64,000 nt of DNA, from the NCBI GenBank assembly GCA_037447605.1, contig CM074807.1, positions 3,108,979-3,172,978 on the forward strand, read 5' to 3'. Under the pieces are notes generated by a model that saw nothing but the letters and a program-made list of their open reading frames with translations, was not told where the DNA came from and made no database searches. This DNA comes from Zygnema circumcarinatum (lineage: Eukaryota > Streptophyta > Zygnematophyceae > Zygnematales > Zygnemataceae). The translations under genes and the position numbers were made by a program. Shown in pieces: positions 20,901 through 35,900 of the stretch; positions within the stretch are counted from its first letter, which is position 1; each line of letters starts with the position of its first letter.

Positions 20901-23900
20901 AACCTGGGTTGACTGATTCGGTAGGCAATCATGGCAGCGATCTTGATATTGATCTGCACAGTCCTCTGATTCCCCAACATGTACGTGAAGTACATTCTCA
21001 CTTTCTGATTCACCAATTGCTTGTTCTTTGCAGACAACCCCCAGCTTTGGGCGGCAGACTTGGCTGCCCATCAGCGGTGTGTGAGGGCCGTAGAAGATCA
21101 GATCGTGCTCGCCATCCGTGGAGTGCTTCGCGATTCCAGTGCAAGTTCAAGACTGAGAATTTTGCATGGGACGTGTGCATTGCTTGCCCGACCTCAGGTA
21201 GTATTTTTTTTTTGTTATAAAGTTCCCTTTTGCCGTGTCTGTGCAGTCTATTCTCCGTCCGCTTTTGCGGTTCCTCGTTCTGTGATGTAATCTGTCCTCC
21301 AATATTTTCGAATGTCGCAAGCTCCAATTGGTTGTTGCTATGGTCCCTCCTCTTGTTCTTGCTTTTTGATGTCATTCTGTATCTTTTTATGTGCTTCTTG
21401 CGAGGTTAGTCGATTACAGATAGAAAGTAAGAGATGAAAGAACTTTTCCAATGCTTTCTAACCGTATTGTGCATTTTCAACCTTTTTTTCTCATGTTTTG
21501 CAGATCAGGGAGACATTGCTGAGGGACTGGACCGGTCTGGTCAGGTCGCTGCAAGTAGGTGAGCATGTACGGAATACCTCGAGATTTTCTTCATGCCAAG
21601 TTTTCGGCCAATGTGTAGTTTACATATCAGAGATGAAGACAAGCTTTGAGGCATTTTTATGATTCTTCCGGTGCAGACTTGCGGAGGTTGAAGGGCAGAT
21701 ATGCTGCAACTTCAAACTCTCCAATGGAGCTTCATGCAGCAATTCTTTTCGGGGTCTCAAATGTACCAGGCAAGGCCAACGTGTTCATTGATCGTACTCC
21801 AATCAAAGCATCTGCTTTTCGCACGTGTTTAAAACTAACCCATTGGCGGTAATCTGGCTCTAAGGATCAAAGTGTTGCAATATTAGATTACAGCAGCTTT
21901 CACAAACAGTGTTTCAAAGTGTGAGGTTTAAGAGAGTAACCAAACAAGAGGACTGACATAGCCAAGCGGTCGATAACAAATATCTGCCCCCCAGCAACTT
22001 GCCTTCTACTTTGCTACCTCGCCACTTTGCTACTTTGCTTTGCTACCCATTTATCGTTGTTACTACGAAATCATTAGGTTCTCGAGCACTCAGAAGTATG
22101 CTCCAAAAGTTTCTTCCAAAGGGCAGCACAAGCTCGGAGGCAGTTTGGACTCATGAGGAGGTATTTTGTGGCGCATGCGAACAGGTGCGGTCATGGAAAC
22201 ACTGCATATTCAGAGATGGCTCGCGGAGAAAACTCGGTGGTTGCAGGACTTGCTGGCAGCCATTGGGGATGATGTTGAAGCCCAAAATCTCATCTCCCAA
22301 ATGAAGGCATTCCACTCCCAGCTGGATGCCCAAAAGGTCGCAATTCTCACAGCTCCTAGACATGAGGGCTATTGCGTGTGCCGTTTTCCCTTACATGGGG
22401 GCTGTGTAGCTATTTCTTTGCAAAAAGTTAATCAGCAAAGTTTGGGAGTCATTGTGAGCGGAAGTTTACCTTGCTCGGGTCAGGGCTGGGATGCAGCTAC
22501 TGAGCAGATGGCAGAAAGAAGCTGAAGGCTCAGGACTTGAGCTGACCGGCCCCGTTCTGGATATTGTGCCTGATGGTGCAGAGAATGGGTTTAAGGTGAG
22601 TCGTTTGGAGACTACTCTTTGAAGTTTTTGCATTCAAATCTCGTCCAATGTTACAGCACGAGTTGGTTTTCATCGGTCAAAATATATACTCTTTCTCCTG
22701 CATGTTCCCAAAGTTAACTGTTGGTTCATGTTATAAGTGGGACAACCTGGCCTAGTTTGGAAGGTATTGGAGCTTTTGATGGAAAAAACCAATCGTATTC
22801 ACTTAGAAAGACTAGCAAGGTAAAGCCCTCCATCTGTAGCTGTTTGCTTAGGAACGTACTCACAGACTAGTTGGTAGTCCGAACTTCCTGTTTGACTTGC
22901 AAAGTAGGTATGCCTCCGCCTCTGACTCTCCCGCTCACTGGTTTACTTCTGATTGCTACAGATGTTTCTCATATCCGTAACTAAGTTAGTTAAGCAGCAC
23001 AAACGGACACTTCTTTGGATGCGGGGAATCTGAAACAATCTCTATGTGATGCAAATTTTAATCCTTTCTGCTGATCGATCTATTTCCTTAGTTTGAGCTT
23101 ACATGCTGTTTATCTGTGACACCAAGGCACGCTGTGCAAAGACGTGAAACGAAGGCTATAGACTTATTGTCAGGATCCTTCTTTGCCGGAATCACTTTCA
23201 CTCGAAACAAACAAATAATCGAAACCTTTCTACTGTACCTCTTACAGGTCCGTTACAACCCGAAGCTTGAACAATTTGCGAAGGATGTCCGCAGCTTGCA
23301 AGGGCTCGGCTGCCCCATTCCCCATTCTCTTCTTTCTTTGGCCTTTTCTGCCCATGAAGCCTTGCCTTCTGCAACAACATTAGAGCATGTTCTGTACTGT
23401 GTTTCGCGGTTGCGCGCTGCTCTTCCTTCGGAAGCATGGCTTTTGGTGGACGAGAGCTGGAAAGAAATGGATAAAATTCTTCGTGAAGGTATTCTTCACC
23501 CCTTGCTTCACGTGCTTACTGACAGAAAGCACGACTCCGTTGACTGATGGGTTGGTTGACTGGTTAGTCAGTTGAGCTGTTCAGACAGTATAAATTTCTG
23601 CCAACATTGGACGGCAATATTTAGCCTCACCACTACCCAAGTGTGCTCGCTTCTCTGACTCCTTTTAGTGAGGCAATTACTTCTCATTAAGGGCTATAAT
23701 TGTGCTTAAGTCACACAAAGCAGCCAGTGAACGCATGTTATGAGCTGAGGCGTGTGCAGGACTTGACGTGGATTGGGACATGGACGAGGAAAGCCTTGAG
23801 GCCTATGTGACTAGGGTTTGCGAAGCTTTTGAGTTGCTTGAAAACAGAATAATGGCAGTCAGTCGTCTGCATTTCAAGGCAAAAGAGGCCTTGGCTGCCC

Positions 23901-26900
23901 TTGCATCCTGCCCTTATCAGGTGAGTTTGCCACAAATCATAGGCTGCTATAGAAGGCGAATAGTTCTAAGTTATGCAGGTCCTGTACGCAAACCTCAGCA
24001 GGCAGACGATCTATTTGCCCGTTAATCCGTGTCCCATTGTTAACTGCAACTAGCAATATTCACCACTTTCTGACTTTCTACTTGTATTGCAGAATTGCAT
24101 TCAGCATGATCCTTCTTTTGCTTGCTTATAAACTTGCTCTGATCCGCTTCTTTCCGCTGCCTTAGGAGCTCCCAAATGCCGTGGCCTGCCTTCAAGAAGT
24201 GACCCTCGAAGTGGAAGGGCCGGGCAGCTCAAGCACTGCCCTGCATATCTGGGCTGCCCCCTTCAAGCTTTGCGTCACACAGCACCTTTGGGAACGGGCC
24301 ACAAATGCATTGTTCACCTGGCTGACACACTACTCAAAAGAGCAACTTGTGAGCCCTTCGCACAAGGTGAAACGTCTGCCATTTATTCGCATAAATACAA
24401 GCTGATGTTTCGTTGTGCAACGAGCCATGATGATTTCTGAAGCTGACATTGAATGTTGGGTAACTACTAGAATCTAGTGTTCAATCGAGGAAGGTGGGCG
24501 TGCAGGGGATAAAAATTGTGTTAAGTAATTTGGGTCAGTTTCAATACGAAATACGGATAGCGACAATGCTCGCTAAGGTTTGGTAGTGCAGTTCAAATTC
24601 GCTTAATTGAGAAACCCTGAGCGCATACGCTATGCGGACTGCAAATCTGCAGCTGAGTTACTTGTGAGAATGGTGCTGATACCTTCATTGCAGGTGGAAG
24701 TCAGTGAAAGGAATGGTACAGAGCAAGACTTGGAAACTAGCCATGGCCGACAAGAGAAGCGCTCCTTGAACCCAATCCATGGCAGCAGGGAAGGCCCTCA
24801 AGTCTTCACTCCTCCTAAAAGTGTAGATCGGTCTTGTCAAGGGGAGGAGAATGTGAGCGAGTTTAGCATGACCAAAGACGAAAGCATTCCGGCTTTCAAG
24901 AAATTTATGTGCAGAGTGGTTGTAAGTTATGAGAATCTTGAAGTTAGTCCTCCGCTTGTAACAGTCAAGGAGGCTCTATTGGACTCCCTTGGATCACTTT
25001 TGGCAGTAGTTTTCAACATTCCGAAGCTTGACATACCGGACCGCAATAAAGTCGATGATATCGACGGGGCTGTCTCTGAAGGTCAAACGACGGAAATGGA
25101 CAAGTCAGAACTATCCGATGAGTTGGAGCAATCAAGCAACGGTCTGAAAGGTGAGCAAGAAGAGAAAGGGGAAAAGGATATTCAAGATGTTAGTAGAACC
25201 TCGAGTGAGGTTTTGCGGGAGGTGGATCGTAATCATGAAGGTGGCGAGGTAATGGGGCAGGATCAGGAAAGTAGCACGACTCCTGATTCAAATGTGAATA
25301 AGGTAATCTGTGAAGGGGAACTTGAGAGTGGGGAAGAAATAAAGAAGGGCAAACGAAAGTGGGAGAAATTCAAAATGCAAGGAGGAGATGACATTGATGA
25401 GCAGGAAAGTGTTAGTGGAAAGCGGCGAGCAAACAGCGAGGGAGGAGTAGCTTCCTCGCAAGATAGCATTTCCAGTATGACCAGGAAATGGCATTCAGGT
25501 GCGGCTCTGCAGGGCCAATGGAACCATACTTACTGGGAGGTCATGGAGAAGCTGCCAGGGACTCTCTTACACAGGGCTTTTGAAGTAGTGGATGAAACCT
25601 TTTTGGAGGCTCAACAGCGGATTCAGATTTGGGCACAATACAATGGTCAAACAGAACAATTGCACGCGAGATTAAAAACCCTTGACAAAGGCCATCTCGT
25701 TGAATGGCTAGAGTTGTACGCTTCTGCAGAAAAACTGCAGCAAACGATAGATCGACAGAATGGAGATTATCAAGGTAGTTCCTTAACTGTGGATTTTTCT
25801 CTGGTGAAGGCATCAATGAGCACAGATTTACAGGTAACCGGGGACTTGTTGAAAAACAAGATAGCTGGAAGCCTTGTCCATGCTTCTGAAACAATTTTGG
25901 AGCAGATTGAGAAGAGCAGACACATACTAATAATGCTGTGCGCCCAACTTGACGAGCCAACTTTCTCTGGAGATAACATGAATGACTTGGTATCTTTCAA
26001 GCAGGTATTGGAGCAGGTCCCAAATTGGCAAAAGACAGTTGCATTGATTCAGCAAGGAATAAATCTTCTTGATGTTGTGTATTGGGACCCGAGCAATTGG
26101 GATATGACGAGGGCAGTTGCAGGCAAATGGAAGGCTTTTCTTGAAGAACTTGAAGAGAAGGAAGGGCATGTGCAAAGTCAACTGCCAGTTTTACGAAGAC
26201 AGTTAAACGCTCAGCAGGCCTCTATTAGTGAAGGCATACAAATGTTTTCTCAGGACTGGTCGGTTGACAAGCCTGATTCCGTCAATCAGCAGCCGAACCA
26301 TGCACTGTCTATTCTGCATACTTTTGAACAAAGACTTGCTCATCTGTTTGACAAAGTGCAGAAACTCACAGAGGCCGAGCAGCTGATACTTGACATTCAA
26401 AAAAGTCTAGACCTTGTTTCAACAATACCGCTGTTGGCTGCCCTAGAGAAGCTGAAGGATGACATCGACGAACTTGGGAAATCATGGGCAGGGCTAGAAG
26501 GCATTTGGAGCAAAATGGAAATGCTGAACTCCTCACCTTTGTTGAAAACTGATCAGAAGTTTGTGAGCTCCCAACTAGAAATGACAGAGGGAAAACTTTC
26601 CGAATTTCTCGGTCGGAGTCAGCTATGGAAGAGTTCTCCCTCCATGCGAAGCCAATCGACCAGCCCCATTGACAGACGTCAGCTGTTTAGCTTTGCAGAG
26701 CCATCGCTAGTCTCCCCAGTAGCCCCACAGCCGCAGATCACTCCTGCCACCCTCATGCTCTCGCATGTTGCCATTTCTTGGCATGAGAGAGTTTCAAAGT
26801 GGATGTCTGATAACCACATTCTGCAAGAACTGAAGTCAGCCCCGCTACGAGACTGGCATTGGGAATCTCTCCTAACTCGCTTAGGTCTGAGACATGTTCC

Positions 26901-29900
26901 TCTGGAGGAAATCACACTTGGGAACCTCTGGAACATTCAGTTATCCCGGTATGAAGCAGAAGTTCGGGCAACCATACAGGAGTGTTTGGGCCAAATGGCT
27001 GTTGAGCAATTTCTCTCCCGAGTAGAGGGTGAGTGGAAGCAAAAGAATCTAGACATTGTTAGGTATAATGGTTCTGATCGTACGGTGGTGAGGGGACTAG
27101 ACGAGCATATGGGCTTGATTTCAGAGCACTTGGGGATGCTAGGGACAGTCAAAACCTCACCCTACTTGGGGCCCTGGGAGAGAGAAGCAACAAATCTAGA
27201 GACAATGTTGAGCAAACTCGGCCGACTTTTAGAGGCCCTGAGCACAGTACAGCAAAGCTGGGTAAGGAGCTATGTTGCTTGAACACTTTCCTGCCATGCC
27301 TGAAATCCTTCGCGATGAATATGTAGGTGCATTTTTGTTCAGAAGGTCCTGTTGAAGAAGCAAAAAAGATCTCTTCCGGATAGGTGGATTCATGGTGCTT
27401 GCATTTGATTGGACGATAGATTCAAGAAACCTGTGATTTTCCACCACTCAGGAACACAGTAGCGTTGGCAGCGTTGATAGCTGATAACGTTTTCTGTGCT
27501 TTATTCTGCAGGTACAACTGGAAGGAATGTTTGGAAATTCCGGAGATGCAGTTTGTCAACAGCTTCCAGAAGAACGCTCTAATTTCAGCCATGTTGACAC
27601 TGAGTTCAAAAGACTAATGGCAAGGCTGAATAGGAAGCCGCAAGTCTCAACCCTGTTGGAAGATCTCAATTTGGAGGGCCTGCTGGACGGAATGGGCCAA
27701 ACATTGAAGCTTGTAACTGAGCGTCTACATGCTTTCTTGGAGCAACAACGAGAAGCCTTCCCAAGATTCTACTTCTTGGGTGATGATGACCTGCTGACAT
27801 TGCTTGGAAATCCGAAGGATTTAGCTATGGTAAACTTCATCTGCCCATAAATCTTTGTGAAATGTTCCGGACATCATGTTTATAACTTTTGCACGATTTG
27901 CGCAGTGTATGGCCATGCTCTATGGTTGGATTTGAGAGGGATTTGGCGTCCGTGCTTACAAGTCCCTTGTCGGTAGTTTTCCAGGAACTAGCACAAACCG
28001 TTGGCTACGATGCTGATGCGTGTACGTTCATCTTGCTAAGCTAACATAACACATAAAATAATGCTTATTAAGTCGTATATGATTGGAGTTAGGAAGGCGT
28101 TACGTGAGCTAGATTCCTGGAATGCTTCCTTGTGCTGGGCTGGTTCACTTCTGGCTGACCCTGAGACTGTCGTTAATCACTTTTGCAGATTCAGAGACAC
28201 CTTCGCAAGCTATTTGTGGGCATTGCATCCCTGCGTGTGGTAAAAAAGAAAAAGGTGACAATGATTACAGCAGTTGTTTCGCCTGAAGGTGAAGAGGTGG
28301 TTCTAACAACTCCCATCTCTTTTGACACGTCTCAAAATGAAGGAGCATCAGGGGTGACTGATGTCTCTACACCTCCAGCATTTGAAGACTCAGTGGTGCC
28401 ATCCCCACTTAGAGATACTTCTGAAGGGGCCGCTGCAGTTCTGACTACGTTAGAAGCAGCTGTGCGTTCCACACTAATTAACCTCCTTCTGGGAGCATTT
28501 CAGGAACTTCAACTTTTAGAGGGTTGGTGGGCATCATGTAATGGGCAAACAGCAGCTGCCGTGGGAATGCCAGATCCATGTTCCATTCCACTAGATTCCT
28601 TGAAAGAGTTTTTAGCGTGGACAATAGCATATCCACTACAGGTGGTAGTTCTTGCTTTGCAGGTGCAATGGACAGCTGTCATCGAGGCTATACTAGATCC
28701 GGTTTCCTCTGAGACTAGAGATACAGAAAATGAGAGGGGAAAAAGGAAACAAGCACTGGTAACCATGGCCAGAACAACAGACATCATGCTCGAAGCTTTG
28801 GCAGGCGGAGCTGCTGAGCCCGGCAGTGCCTTGTCTCGCCGAAGACTTCAAGTTGTGATCACAGTGTTGGTCCATCAGAGAGACACACTCCGCCGTCTGG
28901 TGAAACTGAATGTAGAGGATGCAACAGATTTTGCATGGCTAGCTTGCACTCGTCTATATCTCAGCATGCCAAAGCGAAAAAGTGAGCAGGAAAGCTCAAG
29001 TGGTGAAAATTTACATCAAGGTTCAGACCAGGAGGAGGTTGCCCATCTCTTGGTCTGCATGGCTGATGCTCGATTCAATTATGGTTTTGAGTATCTGGGT
29101 CAAGCAGAGCGGCTCGTACAAACTGAACTCACAGATCGATGCTTCCTCGCAGTTTCGCAGGCCCTTAAATGGGGGCAAGGGGCAGCCCTTTCTGGCCCCG
29201 CAGGAACTGGTAAAACAGAGACTATTAAGGCTCTCGGAGCCCAATTAGGGCGGTTTGTGGTTGTTTTCAATTGCGATCGCCACTTTGATCTGCAGGCCCT
29301 ATGCCGCCTGCTAGCAGGCTTGGCAAGAATTGGGGCTTGGGGTTGTTTTGATGAATTCAATCGGCTGGAGGAAAGGATCTTGTCTGCTGTATCACAGCAA
29401 ATACTGGCCATTCAGGAAGGCCTTAAGCAGCACCATGAGACAGTTGACGTGCTGGGAAGGGCAGTGCCTCTGCACCCTTCGACAGGTGATTTGCCTTTTA
29501 AGATACATTAGCTATCGTATGTTTTTGTCGAAGTTTCTGAGCTGTGCATAGGAACATGGAAAATAAACCTCCCTTGCTCCAAAACTTTGTTAGTCAGACA
29601 ACGCCTGATCTGAGTGATTTTAGTCGATTTTGAGTCGGGTCATTCATGCATGCTCCTTGAAATTGAAATTTAAGAACAAGCCGGCACACGATTGGGGACT
29701 TGAAGCTCAGGTATACACGATTTAAGACTGTGCATCGTCATCTCTTCCAGCAATTGTTTCTTCCATTGCAGCAAGCTTGATTCTGGTAATTGCGTTGCAG
29801 GAATATTTGTGACTATGAATCCAAGGTATGCGGGCCGGCAACATCTTCCAGACAACCTTCAGGCTCTGCTACGCTCCGTCACTCTATCTAAACCCGATGC

Positions 29901-32900
29901 GGAGGCTATTATCGAGGTGCTCCTCTTTGTTCAGGGCTTTCGCACAGCACAAAAGCTCGCCAGCAAACTCGTTCTCTTGTTTCAGGTGAGTTTCAGAATG
30001 GCAACTTACGAGCAATCTTGTCTTCCCCCTTGTTGTTCCTTTCCAACTGCATTTGCTATAATGGACAACCTTGTCCCCACACATTCATTCCTTGCCTAGG
30101 CCATTTGTGCTTTGGCTATTCAACTACTCTTACTACCCGTCTGTTAGTCACAGAAATGCGTGATTTGCGTCATATTTTGTTCATCTGAGGCTTGTGGCTT
30201 CGTGAATGGACAAAAGTCGGCCATTCCTGCCTTAAAGGTCAACTAAGCAATTGTTTTGTTGCTGTTGACGTGTACCCTATACCTTGTTGACAGATGGCCC
30301 AGACAGAACTGAGTGACCAATTGCACTACGATTTCAGCCTTCGAGCCCTGAAGGGCACAGTCAGCAGGGCTGGACTTGCTAAAAGGAGGTCTTTCGCCCC
30401 AAACAACCTTGCTTCCAATCCCCCTCATATTGCAGGCATCTCCAGCGTGGTAAAAGTCGAAGTTGCAGCTGAGATTGGTAGTCTTGACAGTGGAATGAAA
30501 GAGGCACAGCTTTTAGTTGACAGTGTGTGGGGGGAGATGGCGCCCAAGCTTACCGGAGGTGATGAGGCGGTCTTTCAAGGGCTATTGGGAAATGTGTTTC
30601 CCGGTACACACTTACAATTAGAGTCTGAAGCTGCCCTTTTCGCAGCTATACGACAGGTGCTCTTGGACTGGGAGCTGGAGGAGGGTCAAGAATGGCTGGA
30701 GAAGACATTGCATCTCGCCAAGTTGGTGGAAGTGCATGAGGGGGTGCTGTTGGTGGGCCCCACTTCAGCAGGCAAAACTACAGCCTGGAGAGGTGGGCAG
30801 CTGCTTATGTTTTATCTTAACTATCGACGTTTTCAAAATGTGGACGGATTCCAAACGAAATGCTGCTATAGCACAGCTCAACTCCCGACATTTTAAAAAT
30901 ATTTTGTTGCATGTCTCTTTGTGTGAATGATGGGTGCTTGAACCAGTGTAGTCTGTTTCTAAACGCCACTTTTTTCCTCCCAACTCCACCGTATGATGAG
31001 GTAGCTGAATCTGCAACTGATGGGTCGTCCTGTGGTGTTTTCTTTATGCAGTTGTTCTTGAAGCTTTGGGGAGAGTAAAAGGTGTTCATACGACTGCCCA
31101 CGTGATCGACCCCAAATCTTTGAAAGTAGAGGAGATTTATGGGAAGCTTGATTCCAGCACCCGAGAGTGGAAGGATGGCATTTTTACGTCCTTGTTGCGC
31201 CAAGTCATAGGGCTTGTGCACGGAGACAATGATGGAGCAGGCAGTGGTGAAGGAAATGGGGCAGGTGGACTCTCATCAGGGGATGGCGCAGTTGAAGAAG
31301 CAACTGGATTACACTGGCTTGTTTTTGATGGAGATGTAGACCCTGACTGGGTGGAAAACCTCAATTCCGTCTTAGACGACAACAAGGTGAGTATTGAATA
31401 CCTTTGCCTTCGCCTTGTTGCAGTAATATTGTCACAACTTTCGCGTGTGAATTATGCAACCTAGACCTCGCATATATACGGCAGATACAGGGTAATCGTT
31501 AGTCACCAACAAAGTTTTAGGACCGTTTTTTGACACATTTATGTAGCCTGTGAACTCTGTAAAAAGTACATTCTCTTGGACCTGAAGTGGCACATTTATT
31601 CATGTCTTGGAATCAGTAAACAGTCGTCTAAACTTGTTGCCAGATCTGAATTTTCTGTCGCTTTGCTGGTTAAGGCTATGGTTCTCATTCGACTCTCTGA
31701 ACTCTGACGAGATTTACATAATTCTTAACTTTCCTCACTTATCCGAGGTTTGTAATGTCCTGCAGATGCTAGTGCTTCCTAACGGTGAGCGATTGCGACT
31801 CCCTTCATGTGTTCGCTGCATCTTTGAAGCAGAGTCCATCCGACATGCAACTCCTGCCACTGTTTCCCGCCTTGGCATGCTTTACTTCTCCTCTGCAACC
31901 CTTTCTTTGCCCATGGTTATGGCGAGATGCCGGAATCGTTTGAGCAGGGGTGTGGCAATGCATCCCCTTCAGCGATTTGGACATTTGGAGCCGGAGAATT
32001 CTGCGGAAGGGAATGAAGGGCGGAGAGCGGAAACCGTTGTGGTTGAATCGACGGAGGTTGTGGAGGAGGCGGCAAAGAATGATATCGTGGATTTGATGCA
32101 TGAGGTCAAACAGCAGGTATCTGACTCCCACGTGACTGGGAGTCAGCTTCCAGATGCCGAAACTCGCAAGACGAGGAGGAAAGTATGTCAGGAGATATTG
32201 TTGCCCTTTCTTGAAGAGGGCGGTTTAGTTCAGAGTGGGATAGAGAAGGCAATGGATTTCAATCACGTTATGACGTATGTGCCGATGAGGGCTTTAGAAA
32301 GCGCACTTTCGCTGTTGGATGGTAGCATGGCCGAATGGATAAATCATCACGATGATTCAGAGAAAAGCGAGGAAAAATTGCACGAGTCTGCTAAGAGCTA
32401 TCTTTCAGCCTGTGTGCTGCAAGCACTGCTATGGGGTGCAGGCAGCTCGATGACGCAAAGTAGTCGAACTGATTTCGGCAATTGGTTAGCAGACTCAGCA
32501 AAGAGTATGTTTTCCAAGCCCCCTGTAAGCAGCCGGAGCCCCGAGACTAACCTAATCGATTTCAGAGTGAAGCTTGGGGAGGAAACATGGTCCCCTTGGA
32601 AAGATTCTGTGCCAACCACCGAAGTTGAACTTGCCAAAGTTGGTAACTCCCGAAGTCATGGACTTGTCCCTACAGTTGACACAACGAGGCATGGACTATT
32701 CTTAAGAGCTTGGCTTACAGAGGGTCGGCCCACCATCCTATGTGGGCCCCCTGGTTGCGGAAAGAGCATGATTGTCGGGGCTTTAGTGGATACTATGCCG
32801 AAGGTGGTGCAGCTTACCATCAAGTTCTCAAGACTGACAACCCCATCGTCCTTACTAAACGGACTAATGCAGCACTGTGAGATCATGCGGAAGCGCATGA

Positions 32901-35900
32901 GAACAGATGCGGTGGAGTATGTGCTGCAGCCGAAACATCCTGACGGTTGGTTGGTCGTTTTCTGCAACAGAATAAACCAGCCAGCCTTTGACACCTATGG
33001 TTCACAGCCTGTGATGGCACTATTGAGGCAGCTTTGGGAAAGGGGAGGCTATTGGGACCCATCCAGGCTCGCATGGGTACATGTAGAGCGCATCAAGTGG
33101 ATGGCATCATGCATCTCTACCTCGATGTTGGACAATGGTAGCAGTATGATATCATCGCGTTTCTTGAGGCATTCGAGTCTTGTTGCAATCGACCATCCTA
33201 CGGTTGAAGCCCTTCACCAGATATATGGAGCTTGGAGCAAGGCGCTCTTGGAAAAGGGAGCCCCAAATCTTATAGCAGAAAGCCAAACTGTGGCTACGGC
33301 GATGGTTGACATATACATCCGTTGCAAACAAAGGTCTGAAACAGGCCTTCATGCTCCCACCGTCTATAGTCCACGAGACCTCTCTCGCTGGATGAAGAAT
33401 TTGGAGTGGGCAATCCTAAAGAGGCAGCAGGCTGTCAGCAATCTAAGAACTCCAATTGCATCATCACCTGCGGTTTCACCACTCAGTGTGTGGAGTATTG
33501 CCAGAAGTCCCCTCCTAAACGAGTATGACAAGCCACTGCAGGGAAGTCCAAATATGTTGACTGGTTGGAGCAGTGGGAAGGAGATAACAGAGGTTCGCTT
33601 GGACGACTTTGTGAGATTATGGCTGCATGAGGGGTTACGGATATGGCGAGACAGACTATGGGCAGTTGAAGAGAAGGAATGGGTAGATCAGGAAATGGAT
33701 ATGCTGGTGCAAAGGTTTTTTCCTGAAACTGATGTCGTGTCTTGTATCACTCGCCCGATCTTTTACTCGACCTGGCTTTCATTTGGATATGAACCTGTCA
33801 CTATGCCTCAATTGGCAGAATTCTTAGAGAGGCAGCTGCTGATTTTCCAAGAAAGACAAGCAGTCGACGGCAGCAAAGACACTCCCAATGCGAATCCTGG
33901 TTTCCCTAAGGGCTGCAAACTGCTCATGTCCAAAGACATGGCCGAACGAGTCCTGCAAATGAGCCTTGTCCTGCAGAAACCGGGGGGGCATCTCCTTGTT
34001 GCGGGAAACAGTGGAACTGGAAAATCCACAGTTGCAGGATTTGCAGCGCAGTTAGCAGGTCTGCAGGTGGTAGTGGCTATCACTCACGGGGGATACACGG
34101 AAGGTCAGCTCGATGTTGACCTTTGGGCTCTCCTCCGAAGGGCCGGATGTGACGGAGAGGAGGTCTGTTTGCTGGTCGATGAAGCACAGGAGTTGCAGCC
34201 CAAAGCTCTGGAAAAGCTGCACTCCCTTTTGGCTTTTGGGGAAATTCCGGGACTTATAGGAGATGCGGATTTTCAGGTGAACGCCAAAATTCTGACTGAA
34301 AAGTTCATGCTGAATTCTGACTCTCTGTCCTAGCTTCTCTATAGCAAATTCAAGGCTTTTCACTGATTGTGAGTGGATGTGTGTCGCACGCTGAATGGAG
34401 TCGATAGGGCTGATTGAACGTCTAAATTGCATGAATACGATGTTCCAGACGACTGTAAAAAGAGGAAGATATTGGCGAGATTTGTTTAAGCTGGTCAAAG
34501 AATGAGCATGGCAATAACGCGAATGCCTACTGTATTGAGGGAGAGTAGGAAACCAACAGAACTGAGATTGCCCTGCTGAATTGTTTTTTCCTATTTTGTG
34601 ATTCAGATCATCCTCAAAGAGTGTGATGTTGCAGCCAAAGAGGAGGGCGAGAGTCTGGAGTCTACGGAGGAGCTTTACAACTTCTTTGTGGCACGGGTTT
34701 TGAAAAACCTTCACGTGTGCTTAGTGATGACAGCAACAGGCGAAAGGATTAGAGAATTGGCAATCTTTTGTCCTGCCCTTCTCAGTGACTGCGTTCTCCA
34801 CTGGTGCACCCCCTTTTCTGACGATTCCCTGCTTGAAATGGCCATAGTGAGGGCAGCAGAAGCCATGCAAAAGCTTCATATACCCACCCTCGCATTTGAA
34901 GGGAAAGATATAGCTCAGCAAAGCGGCACAACCAAATCAGATCTTCTGAGAGCCGAGCCTTTAGAGGTGAACAAGGCAATGGCAGGCTGTCTTGTAGCTA
35001 TACACAAGGAAGCTGTTCGCGTCTTCAACAACCTTCCCCCCCCTCTGAATACCTGCGCCACACTTGCCTCCTTTCAGGACCTTTTGCAACACTTTGTTAC
35101 TCTCTTTGGGACATATCACAAAACAGCAAGCCAACAGCTTCTCCACCTCGAACAGGGTCTGTCGAAGGTGCAAACTGCAGAGCAAGAACTGGCAGAACTC
35201 CGCGTGCTATTAGCAGAGAAAGGCACAGAGCTGGAACAGAAACGGGCAGAAGCGACTCTAAAGCTGCTCGCTGTAGAGTCTGACCAGAGGCTGGTAGAAA
35301 AGCAGCAGAGCAGTGCTAACCAACTGGTTAGTCAGGTGGAGCAGCAGAAAAGGGACATTGGGGTCCGGAGGGAGGCAGCTCAGCAAGTGTTGGCAGAGGC
35401 AGAGCCGGCAGTGGAGGAGGCAAGGTCCGCAGTGCAATGTATGAAGAAGGCACACTTGGACGATCTGAGGTTCATGCCAAATCCTCCGGATTCGGTGAAA
35501 CAGGTAACTCTCAGGATGTTTCCTGATTTAGCAACTTATGTCTGATTTTGCACATTTGAAAGACATGGTTGCATTACGGGACATTCAGAAATTTGAGCTA
35601 GGAGAAACTTACCTCATTGCAGGAGTTAAGCTCGCTTCTGGGCAGACCTGAGGAATCGTGCAATTAGGTGCATGGCAGAATCTGATGACCCTTTGATATT
35701 CTAACGAGGTTTCTGTCGCGCAATGCAAACAGACTGAATAAGAAGTAAAGCAGAAACTGAAATTGCGCCTTTATTTGAAAGAATGATTGGTGACGAGTTT
35801 CTGAACTTGCCACTAGCATGTATCACTTTGTACAGTTGTCAAATGACTGGGAGCGGGGATGCACGGACGAGAGATAGCGTGTTTGCTCCATTGCAGTATT

